52,044 nucleotides of DNA from Syntrophobacter sp. SbD2 (GTDB taxonomy: Bacteria; Desulfobacterota; Binatia; UBA9968). Shown in pieces: positions 35,733-44,055 of this stretch; position 1 is the first letter of the stretch; each line of letters opens with the position of its first letter. The notes under the pieces are model-generated. The model made no database searches and was not told the DNA's origin. It worked only from the letters and a program-made list of their open reading frames with translations. Position numbers and translations under genes: made by a program. The stretch spans positions 1 to 52,044 of the forward strand of contig CAMDBU010000019.1 of NCBI GenBank assembly GCA_945889495.1. The letters are read 5' to 3'.

Positions 35733-36496
35733 TGAAACTTCACGACAAGGTGGTTTTGGTCACCGGCGCGGCGCGCGGTATCGGCTGGGAGCTGGTGCAA
35801 GCGCTGGCGCAAGCCGGCGCGCGGGTGGCGTTGTGCGATTTGACGCAAGCGGATGTCGACGCCGCCGCGGCCCGGTTGGCATTGGCGCCGGAGAAAGTCT
35901 TGGCGCTGCGCGCCGATGTGACTTCGGAGCGCGACGTGAGCGAACTGTTTAGCCGTATTCTAAAAAAATTTTCGCGCGTGGACGTCGTCGTCAACAACGC
36001 CGGCTTCGCCTGGCCGCGCGGCGGGCCGGTGAATTTGGAATTGGCCGATACACCACTGGATGTCTGGCAAAAAGTCCTCGATACCAATCTCACCGGCACG
36101 TTTCTGTGCAGCCGCGCGGCGCTCAAGGTCATGCGCGCCCAGGGCGGTGGTTCGATCGTCAACATTTCCTCGCCCCAGGGGAAAAAGGGCAAGTTGCTGC
36201 GCGGGCCTTATTCCGCCGCCAAGTTTGGCGTCGAAGGGCTGACCCAAGTCTTGGCGCTGGAGAACGCGGCGCATAATATTCGCGCTAATTGTCTCGATCC
36301 CGGCGGCATCGTTGCCACCGAAGCGATCAGAAATATTCCCGGCAACCGCGGCCTGCGCATGCTCAGTCCGGCGGTGGTGCGCGATTGCGCGGTTTATTTG
36401 GCTTCGGACGAATCTGTTGGAGTTACCGGTCAATCGTTTGTCGCACCGGAGTGGAATCAGGATCATGGATTGGCAGTGCCATACATGGTGGCCTAA
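35732..36496 (+). CDS. Short-chain dehydrogenase/reductase (SDR)
   Basis: 254 residues from ATG 35732. Classical SDR features: TGAARGIG cofactor motif at about 10-17, NNAG near 89, catalytic Ser in NISSPQGK, YSAAK with Tyr and Lys of the active site (PYSAAKFGVEG) and PGGIVATEAIRN after it. The Asp in LCDLTQADVD suggests NAD(H) preference. It is divergent from the Rieske oxygenase, 81 bp apart. It is followed by a periplasmic binding protein gene after 14 bp, so the two are likely co-transcribed. It could act as a dihydrodiol or hydroxy-acid dehydrogenase on the oxygenase product; this is inference. Confidence 0.88.
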   Translation: MKLHDKVVLVTGAARGIGWELVQALAQAGARVALCDLTQADVDAAAARLALAPEKVLALRADVTSERDVSELFSRILKKFSRVDVVVNNAGFAWPRGGPVNLELADTPLDVWQKVLDTNLTGTFLCSRAALKVMRAQGGGSIVNISSPQGKKGKLLRGPYSAAKFGVEGLTQVLALENAAHNIRANCLDPGGIVATEAIRNIPGNRGLRMLSPAVVRDCAVYLASDESVGVTGQSFVAPEWNQDHGLAVPYMVA

Positions 36497-36510
36497 GAGG
36501 AGAAATTTTC

Positions 36511-37497
36511 ATGGCCACAGCGTCGAAGTCTCGCCTGTTTGTCTGTTTGCTAACCATCCTGTGCTGGTTTGGCGGCATTGAAGCAGCCACCACTGTGCGG
36601 GTCGCCGTGCCGACTCTCAGCATGGTCGTCATCGCGTTCACCGCGGCCAAGGAGCGAGGTTATTACCGCGACGAAGGTTTGGATGTCGACTTGGTGCAGA
36701 TGCGCGACACGCTCGGCATCTCGGCGCTGATCGGCGGCAATGTCGAGTTCGCCTCCATGAGCGGCGCGGGGATGACCGCCATGGTCGGCGGCGTGCCGCT
36801 GCGGTTCGTCTATAGCACGTTTTTCCGGCCGATGTTTTGGCTCTATGCCAAGTCCGATGTTGCTGATGTCAAGGCGCTGCGCGGCAAGCGCATCGGCGTC
36901 ACCGGACTCGGCAGTGGCCCGGATAATTTGCTGCGCGAGAAGCTCAAGCAGAATGGCATCGAAGGTGGCCGCGACGCGACCATTCTCGCGTTGGGTTTGC
37001 CTGCGACACTGGCCACCGCGCTGCGCAACGGCATAGTCGACGCCGGCATGATCAGCCCGCCGTTCAATTTCGCCGTGCGCGATGCCGGCTTTCGCGAGCT
37101 GGTATCGTTTCTCAAAGAGGACTTCGTCGAGCTGCAAGGCAGCATTCTCGTCAACGACAAGTTTTTACAGACCGATCCAAGCACCGTCGAGAAATTCGTC
37201 CGCGGCACGATGAAAGGACTGCGCTACGCGCGCGACAACAAAGCCGGCACGATTCCCATTCTATTGCGCTACATGAAACTCAAAGACGATCTCGCCGGCC
37301 AATATTATGATCAAGTGCGGCCGATCATGACCGCCGACGGCACGGTCAACGTCGACATGCAAAAAAAATATCTCGACCAGGCGCTCAAGGTTTTGAATGC
37401 CAAAGAAGCGCCGACGGTGGAGAAGCTTTATAGCTACGGCTTGGCACGCAAGGTCAACGCCGAGTTGGATGCGGCGGGATGGAAACCGGGACGGTAA
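36511..37497 (+). CDS. NMT1/THI5-type ABC solute-binding protein (NitT/TauT-like)
   Basis: 328 residues from ATG 36511, with AGAGGAG eight nt upstream; longer in-frame starts lie in the SDR gene. Signal peptide cleavage is predicted near residue 26 (GGIEA-ATT). The mature protein starts TVRVAVPTLSMVVIAF and carries the family's GYYRDEGLDVDLVQMRD. Further segments are SALIGGNVEFASMSG, LRGKRIGVTGLGSGPDNLLRE and NGIVDAGMISPPFNFAVRD. Such proteins bind small carboxylates, sulfonates, nitrile or aromatic acids. No permease or ATPase genes lie next to it, as often seen in uncultured deltaproteobacterial-type genomes that carry many orphan binding proteins. The transport partner is therefore unknown. 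Confidence 0.88.
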   Translation: MATASKSRLFVCLLTILCWFGGIEAATTVRVAVPTLSMVVIAFTAAKERGYYRDEGLDVDLVQMRDTLGISALIGGNVEFASMSGAGMTAMVGGVPLRFVYSTFFRPMFWLYAKSDVADVKALRGKRIGVTGLGSGPDNLLREKLKQNGIEGGRDATILALGLPATLATALRNGIVDAGMISPPFNFAVRDAGFRELVSFLKEDFVELQGSILVNDKFLQTDPSTVEKFVRGTMKGLRYARDNKAGTIPILLRYMKLKDDLAGQYYDQVRPIMTADGTVNVDMQKKYLDQALKVLNAKEAPTVEKLYSYGLARKVNAELDAAGWKPGR

Positions 37498-37518
37498 CGC
37501 GCGCGGGCGCGATTGAAC

Positions 37519-37626
37519 AATCCTCCGGTAGGATGGGTGGAGCGAAGCGATACCCATGCCGCGGGCATTGCGCTCAGCGCTAAAGCCGATGGGTTTCGTC
37601 GGAACTCAACCCATCCTTGGGGATTG
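37519..37626. repeat. Palindromic intergenic repeat (GGATGGGT/ACCCATCC family)
   Basis: CAATCC (37519-37524) and GGATTG (37621-37626) are the outer arms; GGATGGGT (37531-37538) and ACCCATCC (37609-37616) are the inner arms. The interior holds GGAGCGAAGCGATACCCAT, a sequence word common in intergenic repeats of proteobacteria. The element lies between the binding-protein gene and the terminator and encodes nothing recognisable. It looks like a non-autonomous palindromic repeat. Confidence 0.65.
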
Positions 37627-37650
37627 CTCGTTGACTAGATAAAACAAAGA

Positions 37651-37690
37651 CGGCTCCCAGGTTCATCTGGAAGCCGCTTTTGCTTTTACT
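37651..37690. terminator. Bidirectional intrinsic terminator
   Basis: CGGCTCCCAG and CTGGAAGCCG pair (one mismatch) across GTTCAT, followed on the plus strand by CTTTTGCTTTTACTTTT and preceded by AAAACAAAGA, which is TCTTTGTTTT on the minus strand. It lies between two convergent genes (stops at 37497 and 37726) and can serve both. Confidence 0.85.
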
Positions 37691-37725
37691 TTTAAGCTCA
37701 ATCGCCGGCGGGGCTAGCTTGCTCG

Positions 37726-38208
37726 CTATCGGTGTTTGCGGTCGCCCTTGTGATAACCATGGTCGTGGTCGTTGCGCTTGGTCCATTCACGATCCCGGTC
37801 ATGACCGCGTCCACGGTCAGGATCGGCGAGACGTTCGTCGAAGCGGTGGTCCCAGCGATGTTCCGGGCGATTATCGGAATATTCGCGCCGGTCGTCGATG
37901 TAGTACCGTCCAAATACCCGCCGCGGATGCTGCGCGATCTCATTGCGCACCGCGGGGTGTTTCTTCAGGAAGTCTCTCACGTCATCATGCTTGGCGAGGT
38001 ATTTGCGGTCATTAACGAGCTGGGGGTTGGCCTGTAAATCAGTGGAGACTTTAGGATGTTTGCGCATGAACGCATGGAATTGCGCCACTTCGTCGGCCAT
38101 TTGCCGGTAATCGCTCCAGGCTGGGCTGGTCAGGCCGAGCAGGGCGATGGTCAACACCAGCGCGTAGGCGACCAGCGTAGGTAGTTTATGGGGTTTGTTC
38201 GTATTCAT
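37726..38208 (-). CDS. Secreted protein with His-Pro/Asn-Pro helical repeats
   Basis: 160 residues, ATG 38208 with AGGAGA seven nt upstream. A clear signal peptide (…ALLGLTSPAWS, cleavage near residue 32) is followed by four or five short repeats of the form (F/Y)L-x2-(H/N)P-x-V/L: FMRKHPKV, LQANPQLV, YLAKHDDV, FLKKHPAV, IAQHP. The C-terminal ~60 residues are extremely charged (Asp, Arg, His; GRGHDRDREW, HDHGYHKGDRKHR) and may bind metals or polyanions. I know no function for this repeat family. It faces the solute-binding gene across a shared terminator. Confidence 0.7.
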   Translation of the reverse strand: MNTNKPHKLPTLVAYALVLTIALLGLTSPAWSDYRQMADEVAQFHAFMRKHPKVSTDLQANPQLVNDRKYLAKHDDVRDFLKKHPAVRNEIAQHPRRVFGRYYIDDRREYSDNRPEHRWDHRFDERLADPDRGRGHDRDREWTKRNDHDHGYHKGDRKHR

Positions 38209-38722
38209 TCGATTTTCTCCTATGCTGCGTTAGACGTTGGAAATTTGATTTCAGCTAAGCATTTCCGTGAAACGCGCGTTTGTCCATCGGTGGAAGGTTT
38301 ACTTCGCTTGCCGGTGGGTGATTCGCCTGGCGGATAACTCCCTCGATCACTTGTCGTCTTTCAAGTCGACGCAGTTGGCGCGTTAGTGTTCGGGTGCAAT
38401 TCCGCGGGCGTGCAAACTTTTACTTCGAGGTTGCGGGAGGTTGTCGTGTAGGGCGGATCGCCGGTTGGCGAGAGCAAATAATTCGTCCCTTTCGGATAAT
38501 AGCCACGAAAAACCTCCAGCGCTTTACCATCGAACGCTTTGGGTTCCATTGTAGCCGATCGCGCCAAAAGAGTCTTGGTAACATGCAAGCGTGGTATGCA
38601 AATAGTCGGACTAAATGTAAAGTACGGTAGCATTTCTAAAGAGGATGCCGGGCGGCTTCCGAATTCCTTTCCAGTCGTGGTAGATCGCTGGCTCGGCGAT
38701 GTTTGGGCAGTTTGTTGCGTTG
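38209..38722. other. 514-bp region without a convincing gene
   Basis: Apart from the ribosome binding site and presumed promoter of the secreted repeat protein, nothing firm is seen. A minus-strand open frame, 38361-38633, contains LEVFRGYYPKGTNYLLSPTGD, which could be a small hypothetical protein or a remnant. Its plus-strand counterpart is open over the same stretch. The latter half (38540-38720) has lower GC than the flanks. I see no T-tract hairpin behind RNase R. Confidence 0.4.
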
Positions 38723-40846
38723 TCAGGTTGATGGCACCAGCGCAAAATCGATCTCGCTCCTAAACGCATTGATCTTCGCCACTCGCACGCGCACGTTGTC
38801 GCCTAGGCGAAACCGTTTGCCAAAGCGCCGGCCTTTGATCAGGTATTCCTTCTCGTAGTAGTCGTAGTCGTCGTCGGTGAGGGTGGAAACTTTCACCAGA
38901 CCTTCGACGAAATAGTTTTCCAGCTCGACGAAGAAGCCGAAAGTTGCCAGCGTGTTGACGAAGCCGGGGAATTCTTCGCCCATCTTGGTCATCATAAATT
39001 GGGCTTTTTTCAAGCTGACCATCTCGCGCTCGGCGTCCATGGCGTGGCGTTCCCGTTCAGAGGTATATTTGCCGGATTCCGTTAGGGTGCGCAGCAGGTC
39101 GGCGCGTTCATTAGGCTTTAACTTTTCGCCGGCCATCACGCGGCTCAACATGCGGTGCACGATCAGATCGGGATAGCGGCGGATCGGCGAGGTGAAATGG
39201 GTGTAGCAGGTCGACGCCAGGCCGAAGTGGCCGATGTTTTCCGGTTGATAGACCGCTTGTTTCATTGAGCGCAGCAGCACGCGGTTGATTACCCGCTCCT
39301 CCGGTTTGCCGCGGGCAGACTCTAATAACTTTTGTATCTCCAGCGGCGGCAGGTTTTCTTTATCCTGGGGCAGACGATAGCCGAGACTCAAGAGAAACGG
39401 TTCGAGCGCTTCGAGCGCATCTTCATCCGGGCCGGCGTGGACGCGGTAGAGCGTCGGAAATTCTTTTGCCGCTAGCTCCCGCGCCACCGCTTCGTTGGCG
39501 GCGATCATGAACTCTTCGATGATCCGGTGGGCGATGTTGCGCTCGGCGCGGATGATGTCTTCGGGCAGGCCTTGCAAATCGAGGACGATCTCGGCTTCCG
39601 GCAGATCGAAGTCGAGATTGCCGCGCGCTTTGCGGTTGGCGTAGATTGCCAGCGCCAGCTCTTCCATCAGCTTGAAGCCGTCGACAAGTTCTCGATATTC
39701 GGCAAGACGTTCGGGATCTTTGTCGACCAGGATTTGCCGCACCTTGGTGTAGGTCATGCGCGCGTGACTGTTGATCACCGAGTCGAAGAACCGGCTGCGC
39801 AGCGCTTCGCCTTTGGCGTTGAATTCGATCCAGGCGGTTTTGGTCAAGCGCTCTTCGTTGGGATTCAAGCTGCAAATGCCATTGGACAAAGCTTCCGGCA
39901 GCATGGGGATCGCGCGGTCGGGAAAGTAGACGCTGGTGGCGCGGGCGTAGGCTTCCTGGTCGAGGGCGGTCTCGGGCCGGACATAGTGGGCGACATCGGC
40001 GATGGAGACGAATAACTCGTAGCCGCCCCGATCTTTGCGCCGGACGTAAACCGCGTCGTCGAAATCGCGGGCGTTCTCGCCGTCGATGGTGACGATCGGC
40101 AGCGTGCGCAGGTCTTCGCGCCGGGCGATTTCCTCGGCGCTGATTGCGTAGGCCGCGTTGTTGACTTCGCGGTGCACTTCCGGCGGAAAGGCCGGCGTCA
40201 AGCCGAAGCGGAAGATGATCGATTGCGCCTGGACTTCGGGATCGTTGGGATCGCCCATGACTTGGACGACGGTGGCTTCCGGCGGCATCATGGCGCTGCC
40301 GAAGCGGCTGATCTCGGCGGCGATGACTTTGCCCTCGGTCAATTTCGTGCCGCTGCTTTTCAGCGGCATGGCGCCGATGCGCGCGTCCATGGGAATTAGA
40401 AAGGCGTGGCCGTCGATCTCTTCATAGGTGCCGAGCAAACGTTTCTGGCCGCGCTCGATGACCTGGACGATATGGGCTTCGGGGCCGCCGCGCTGTTTGC
40501 GGTCGATGCGCACCATGACGATATCGCCATGCATGACCCGGCGCATCTCGCGGCGGTTCAGATATACATCCTCGGCGCTTTTATCTTCGAGAATCAGAAA
40601 ACCGTAGCCGTCGGGATGGGCGTGGACCCGGCCGCGCAGCAGGTTTTGCCGGTCCGGCAGCGCATAGTGATTTTTCTTCAGCCGGATCAACCGGCCGTCG
40701 CGGCATAGTTGGCGCACCGCGTCGATGACCGCTTGCAAGTCGCCGCGCTCGAAGCCGGCGCGCCGCTGCAATTCCGCCGGCGTGAAGCGGGCGCGCGGCT
40801 GTTTATTGAATAAGCCGAGGACTTTGTCTTGGGCGTTGTCAGCCAT
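38723..40846 (-). CDS. rnr: Ribonuclease R
   Basis: 707 residues from ATG 40846. Domain order is N-terminal winged helix (KVLGLFNKQPRARFTPAEL), cold-shock domains (GRVHAHPDGYGFLIL, DVYLNRREMRRVMHGD) and the RNB catalytic domain. The latter has the acidic cluster TIDGENARDFDDAVYV (metal-binding Asp residues), FPDRAIPMLPEALSNGICSLNP and TSPIRRYPDLIVHRML. A C-terminal S1 domain ends at FALVPST and lacks the Lys-rich tail of E. coli RNase R. It degrades structured RNA 3' to 5'. An in-frame extension to 40990 would overlap the DUF4911 gene by 49 bp and has no family similarity. No strong ribosome binding site is seen before 40846. Confidence 0.94.
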   Translation of the reverse strand: MADNAQDKVLGLFNKQPRARFTPAELQRRAGFERGDLQAVIDAVRQLCRDGRLIRLKKNHYALPDRQNLLRGRVHAHPDGYGFLILEDKSAEDVYLNRREMRRVMHGDIVMVRIDRKQRGGPEAHIVQVIERGQKRLLGTYEEIDGHAFLIPMDARIGAMPLKSSGTKLTEGKVIAAEISRFGSAMMPPEATVVQVMGDPNDPEVQAQSIIFRFGLTPAFPPEVHREVNNAAYAISAEEIARREDLRTLPIVTIDGENARDFDDAVYVRRKDRGGYELFVSIADVAHYVRPETALDQEAYARATSVYFPDRAIPMLPEALSNGICSLNPNEERLTKTAWIEFNAKGEALRSRFFDSVINSHARMTYTKVRQILVDKDPERLAEYRELVDGFKLMEELALAIYANRKARGNLDFDLPEAEIVLDLQGLPEDIIRAERNIAHRIIEEFMIAANEAVARELAAKEFPTLYRVHAGPDEDALEALEPFLLSLGYRLPQDKENLPPLEIQKLLESARGKPEERVINRVLLRSMKQAVYQPENIGHFGLASTCYTHFTSPIRRYPDLIVHRMLSRVMAGEKLKPNERADLLRTLTESGKYTSERERHAMDAEREMVSLKKAQFMMTKMGEEFPGFVNTLATFGFFVELENYFVEGLVKVSTLTDDDYDYYEKEYLIKGRRFGKRFRLGDNVRVRVAKINAFRSEIDFALVPST

Positions 40847-40941
40847 GGATGTTGGAGGAGCTTCTAACGGAATCGGTGTGAACACAACCGCCGGCAACCG
40901 GCCAGCGCGGCGCTCGGTCGCAAGTGTGGGCTCGGTGGCAT

Positions 40942-41223
40942 TTATTTTTCCACCGCGGTCATCGCTTCGGCCAACTCGACCATGAACCAATCGTCGGATA
41001 AATCGGCGGGCCGGGGGATTTCCGCCAGCGGGATGTCTTTTTTGAGCGAGGCGATGATTTCATGGGCGGCGTCGATGAAGTCGGGCATGGCCAACAGCAC
41101 GATGATCGATTTCTTGCGGTCCACGGTGCGGATGATGCCGACCTCTTCGTAGGACTCGAAGATGAACTTGATGTAGGCGATATGCTCGGGGGCGATCTCT
41201 AAATATATTTCGCGTAGGTCCAT
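40942..41223 (-). CDS. DUF4911 protein
   Basis: 93 residues from ATG 41223; the open frame to 41313 overlaps the AsmA gene and is rejected. The sequence IYLEIAPEHIAYIKFIFESYEEVGIIRTVDRKK, with an acidic amphipathic end, matches the DUF4911 family, a small protein of unknown function common in deltaproteobacteria and relatives. The beta-alpha-beta pattern resembles small ligand- or protein-binding domains. It lies 10 bp after the AsmA-family gene and 95 bp before RNase R, so all three may be co-transcribed. Confidence 0.75.
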   Translation of the reverse strand: MDLREIYLEIAPEHIAYIKFIFESYEEVGIIRTVDRKKSIIVLLAMPDFIDAAHEIIASLKKDIPLAEIPRPADLSDDWFMVELAEAMTAVEK

Positions 41224-41233
41224 GGCGTTTTTC

Positions 41234-43900
41234 CTAACGATTGAAGAAGCGCTCCACGGCGTCGGGGAGCCAGCTCTTTTCTTCCTTGGGTAGTCGATCG
41301 TCGTTGCTGTCACGCTCGCGCTCGCGCGGGCTTGAGCCGCGCAGGGCTTGGCTCAAGTTGCGGTTCTCGATGCGGATCCTGACGTTGGGGATGGTGCCGT
41401 CGATGCGAAACGGGATCGCCAGCCGGCCGCGGCGATCGAGCAGATGACGCATCCAGCGGTAGTCGCGTTGGATTTCTTGGGTCAAGCGCGGCGACAGTAC
41501 CAATAGGCCGTTCCAGCGGGTGGTGCGGTCCGGGGCGAACCAGCCGGCGCCGGTGACGGTGTAATCGTCCGTCGTGACGATCAAGTTGTCGCTGGAGAGC
41601 CGCCCTTTGTCGAGGGTGAAATTGGCCTTGAGCGCGTCGAAGTTGGTGTCGTTGTGTTTGGCGAGCTCGATCAAGGCGGCCGGCAAGCGCGCCTTGGCCG
41701 CCGCCGAGACGCTCGAGCCGCTGCCGCGCAGCAGCAGCTGGGACAGTAAATTAAAATCCTTGATCACGCCGTTACGAATCGTCGCCTCGCCGGCGAGGGT
41801 GAGCGGTTGCGCCGCGCCATCGTTTGAATCGAGCGCCAATTGGTATTTGGCTTGGCCGCTGAAATTACCGTTGAGGCGGTCCTTGAGCAGCGGCAGGAAA
41901 CTATCGAGCAAGGGCAGCAACTCCGCGCCTTTGATCTCGGCGGCGCCGTCCCAGTGGGCGGCTTTTTCGGCGTTGGCCGATACGCGCGAGCCGTCGGCGC
42001 GTAGCGCTCCCTGGGCGGCGCGGAAGGTGAGATCTTTGAAGCTCAGCCCCGCCGCGGACCAGGAAAAGCGCGAGCGCAAATCGCTCATGGCAAAGCCGTT
42101 GAAGCTTCCCTGGGCTGCCGCCGCGTCGCCGGCGAGGTTGATGCCGTTGTCTTGGTTTTGCAGCTGGCCCGTGACAGTGAGCTGGCGCAATTTCACCGGC
42201 TGGGCGATGGCCAAGGCCGGCAAGTTGGCCAAGTCGATCTCCGGCGCGCTGAGTTGGTAGTCGACCTTGGCATCGCTCAAGCTCGCCATGGTCGCGGTGA
42301 GCGCCAGCGCCGCGCCTTGGTATCGAAAACTGGCGCGCTCCAGGCGCGCTTGCTGGCCTAAAAATGTTACCAGGGCGTTTAGTTGCTCGACTTTATTTTG
42401 TCCATCGCGGCCCAGCACTTCGCCGTCGGCGATGGTCAGTTGGCCTTCGATATGCCAGGCCGGCGCCGCCGCCGGCGTACGTTCGAGGGCGAGGTGCCAA
42501 CTGGCGCGGCCGGATTTCGCCGTCAACGCGCCATTACTAAACGGCGTCCAGACCGCCAACGGCGCGTCTTCGGCCTTTAGTTTTAAATAAAGCCGCGGCG
42601 CGTCGATGTCGCCGACGGCGCCGGAAAATACCGTCTTGGCGGCGCCGAGGGTCAACTCCGATTCGTGAATCGTCAGCCGCTGGTTGCGCCGCGACAGGCG
42701 CATTTTGATTTCCGCCGGACTGTTGGCCGGTTTGCGCAGCCAATCGCGGTAGCGGATTTCGCTATTCTCGGCGCGCACTAGAGCGCCCATGCGCAGATGA
42801 TTCCAGCTGCCTTCGAAGCGGCTATAAAAACTCACATTGCCTTCGGTGATCAGTTCCTTGGGTAGGTGATCGCGCAGGGCCGGCAAGAGCCGCGCCCGGC
42901 TGAGCGCCAGGGGAGCGATTTTCAACTGGCCGTCCAGTTGGGCGTCGCTCCAAGTGCGTTGTGCGGTGAACGCCATTTTACCGGTGACGATGGCGTTGTA
43001 GTCGGCGGCGCCGAACAGCGGGATTTTCAGCGTCACGTTGTCGAGGCGCGGTTGCAGCCAGCTGCCGCTGGCCTGGGCGCGCAGCGCCATTGGGCCGGTG
43101 ACATCGAACTCGCGCGGGATGCGGTCGCGCAGTCCGGCAAAGGCACGCAGCAGCATCGGCGCGTGCAACGAATCGAACTCGACCTTGAGATCCATGGCGC
43201 GCTGGTACCAGCTCTGATCGGCTGTGGCGCCATGGAGCGCGCCTTCGACGCGCAGGTCTTGGCCCAACCCTTCGCTGAGCGACGCCGCCAGACGGACTCC
43301 CGTGGGCTGCGCCAGGTCGAGACCGCTCACCCGCAGATCGACGTCGCGCAGCTGCATCTCGGCGGGGTCCTTGGCCGTGCGGTCGAGATAAATGATCCGG
43401 CCGTCGTCGACGCGAATCTCGTCGATGGCGAAACGCACGGCGCTCTGGCGACGCTCGCCGGGCGCGCCGGAGCGCCGCCGCGGCATGGCGCCCAACTCCT
43501 TGCGCCGGCCGGCGAGCATGCTGAGGTTGAGCAGGCCGGTTTCGTCGCTGATGATTTGCAATTCCGGGGCGACGAAAGTCACCGAGTCGATGACCATGTG
43601 GCCGGTGAACAGTTGGCTCAAGCTGATGCCGAGAACCAACTCGCGGGCTTTGACGATCGGCGTGGCGGCAAAGCGGCTATCGTCGGCGACGCGAAACTCG
43701 CGCACGACAAAGCCCGGCAGCCAGAGAAACCGCACTTCAAGGCCGTCGAAGCGCACACTATCGCCAAGCAAGCGGCGCAGCTCCTGCTGCACCTGGTCGC
43801 GGTGCTTGTCGGCGAGCCGTTTGAAATGGCTGCCGACGCCGATGGCCGAAGCGGTTAAGAGGACGGCGACGGCGATAGCAATTTTACGCAGATTGGTCAT
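41234..43900 (-). CDS. AsmA/YhdP-family periplasmic membrane-anchored protein
   Basis: 888 residues. One N-terminal helix (KIAIAVAVLLTASAIGVGSHF) anchors a long, mostly beta-strand periplasmic body. AsmA-type features are the early VRFDGLEVRFLWLPGFVVREFRV and LLNLSMLAGRRKELG. Others are the DUF3971/AsmA_2-like GEATIRNGVIKDFNLLSQLLLRG near residue 715 and a C-terminal IPFRIDGTIPNVRIRIENRN. The family (AsmA, TamB, YhdP, YicH) forms hydrophobic-groove bridges moving phospholipids between membranes. The last ~40 residues are charged and Ser/Glu-rich. No strong ribosome binding site precedes ATG 43900. Assignment to the superfamily is secure; the subfamily is not. Confidence 0.83.
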   Translation of the reverse strand: MTNLRKIAIAVAVLLTASAIGVGSHFKRLADKHRDQVQQELRRLLGDSVRFDGLEVRFLWLPGFVVREFRVADDSRFAATPIVKARELVLGISLSQLFTGHMVIDSVTFVAPELQIISDETGLLNLSMLAGRRKELGAMPRRRSGAPGERRQSAVRFAIDEIRVDDGRIIYLDRTAKDPAEMQLRDVDLRVSGLDLAQPTGVRLAASLSEGLGQDLRVEGALHGATADQSWYQRAMDLKVEFDSLHAPMLLRAFAGLRDRIPREFDVTGPMALRAQASGSWLQPRLDNVTLKIPLFGAADYNAIVTGKMAFTAQRTWSDAQLDGQLKIAPLALSRARLLPALRDHLPKELITEGNVSFYSRFEGSWNHLRMGALVRAENSEIRYRDWLRKPANSPAEIKMRLSRRNQRLTIHESELTLGAAKTVFSGAVGDIDAPRLYLKLKAEDAPLAVWTPFSNGALTAKSGRASWHLALERTPAAAPAWHIEGQLTIADGEVLGRDGQNKVEQLNALVTFLGQQARLERASFRYQGAALALTATMASLSDAKVDYQLSAPEIDLANLPALAIAQPVKLRQLTVTGQLQNQDNGINLAGDAAAAQGSFNGFAMSDLRSRFSWSAAGLSFKDLTFRAAQGALRADGSRVSANAEKAAHWDGAAEIKGAELLPLLDSFLPLLKDRLNGNFSGQAKYQLALDSNDGAAQPLTLAGEATIRNGVIKDFNLLSQLLLRGSGSSVSAAAKARLPAALIELAKHNDTNFDALKANFTLDKGRLSSDNLIVTTDDYTVTGAGWFAPDRTTRWNGLLVLSPRLTQEIQRDYRWMRHLLDRRGRLAIPFRIDGTIPNVRIRIENRNLSQALRGSSPRERERDSNDDRLPKEEKSWLPDAVERFFNR

Positions 43901-44055
43901 GGCGCCGGCGTGAGCGGCCAGCAGGGTGCGGTCGGCTAAATGGAAAATTCGCTTGCCATTGAGAAACGGTCATTTGCAAAAACCGCTACAAAAACCGCGC
44001 GGCATGACGACCGCGGCGCGGTCTCGCCAATATTTTTGCCTAACGTCGGTGGAAC

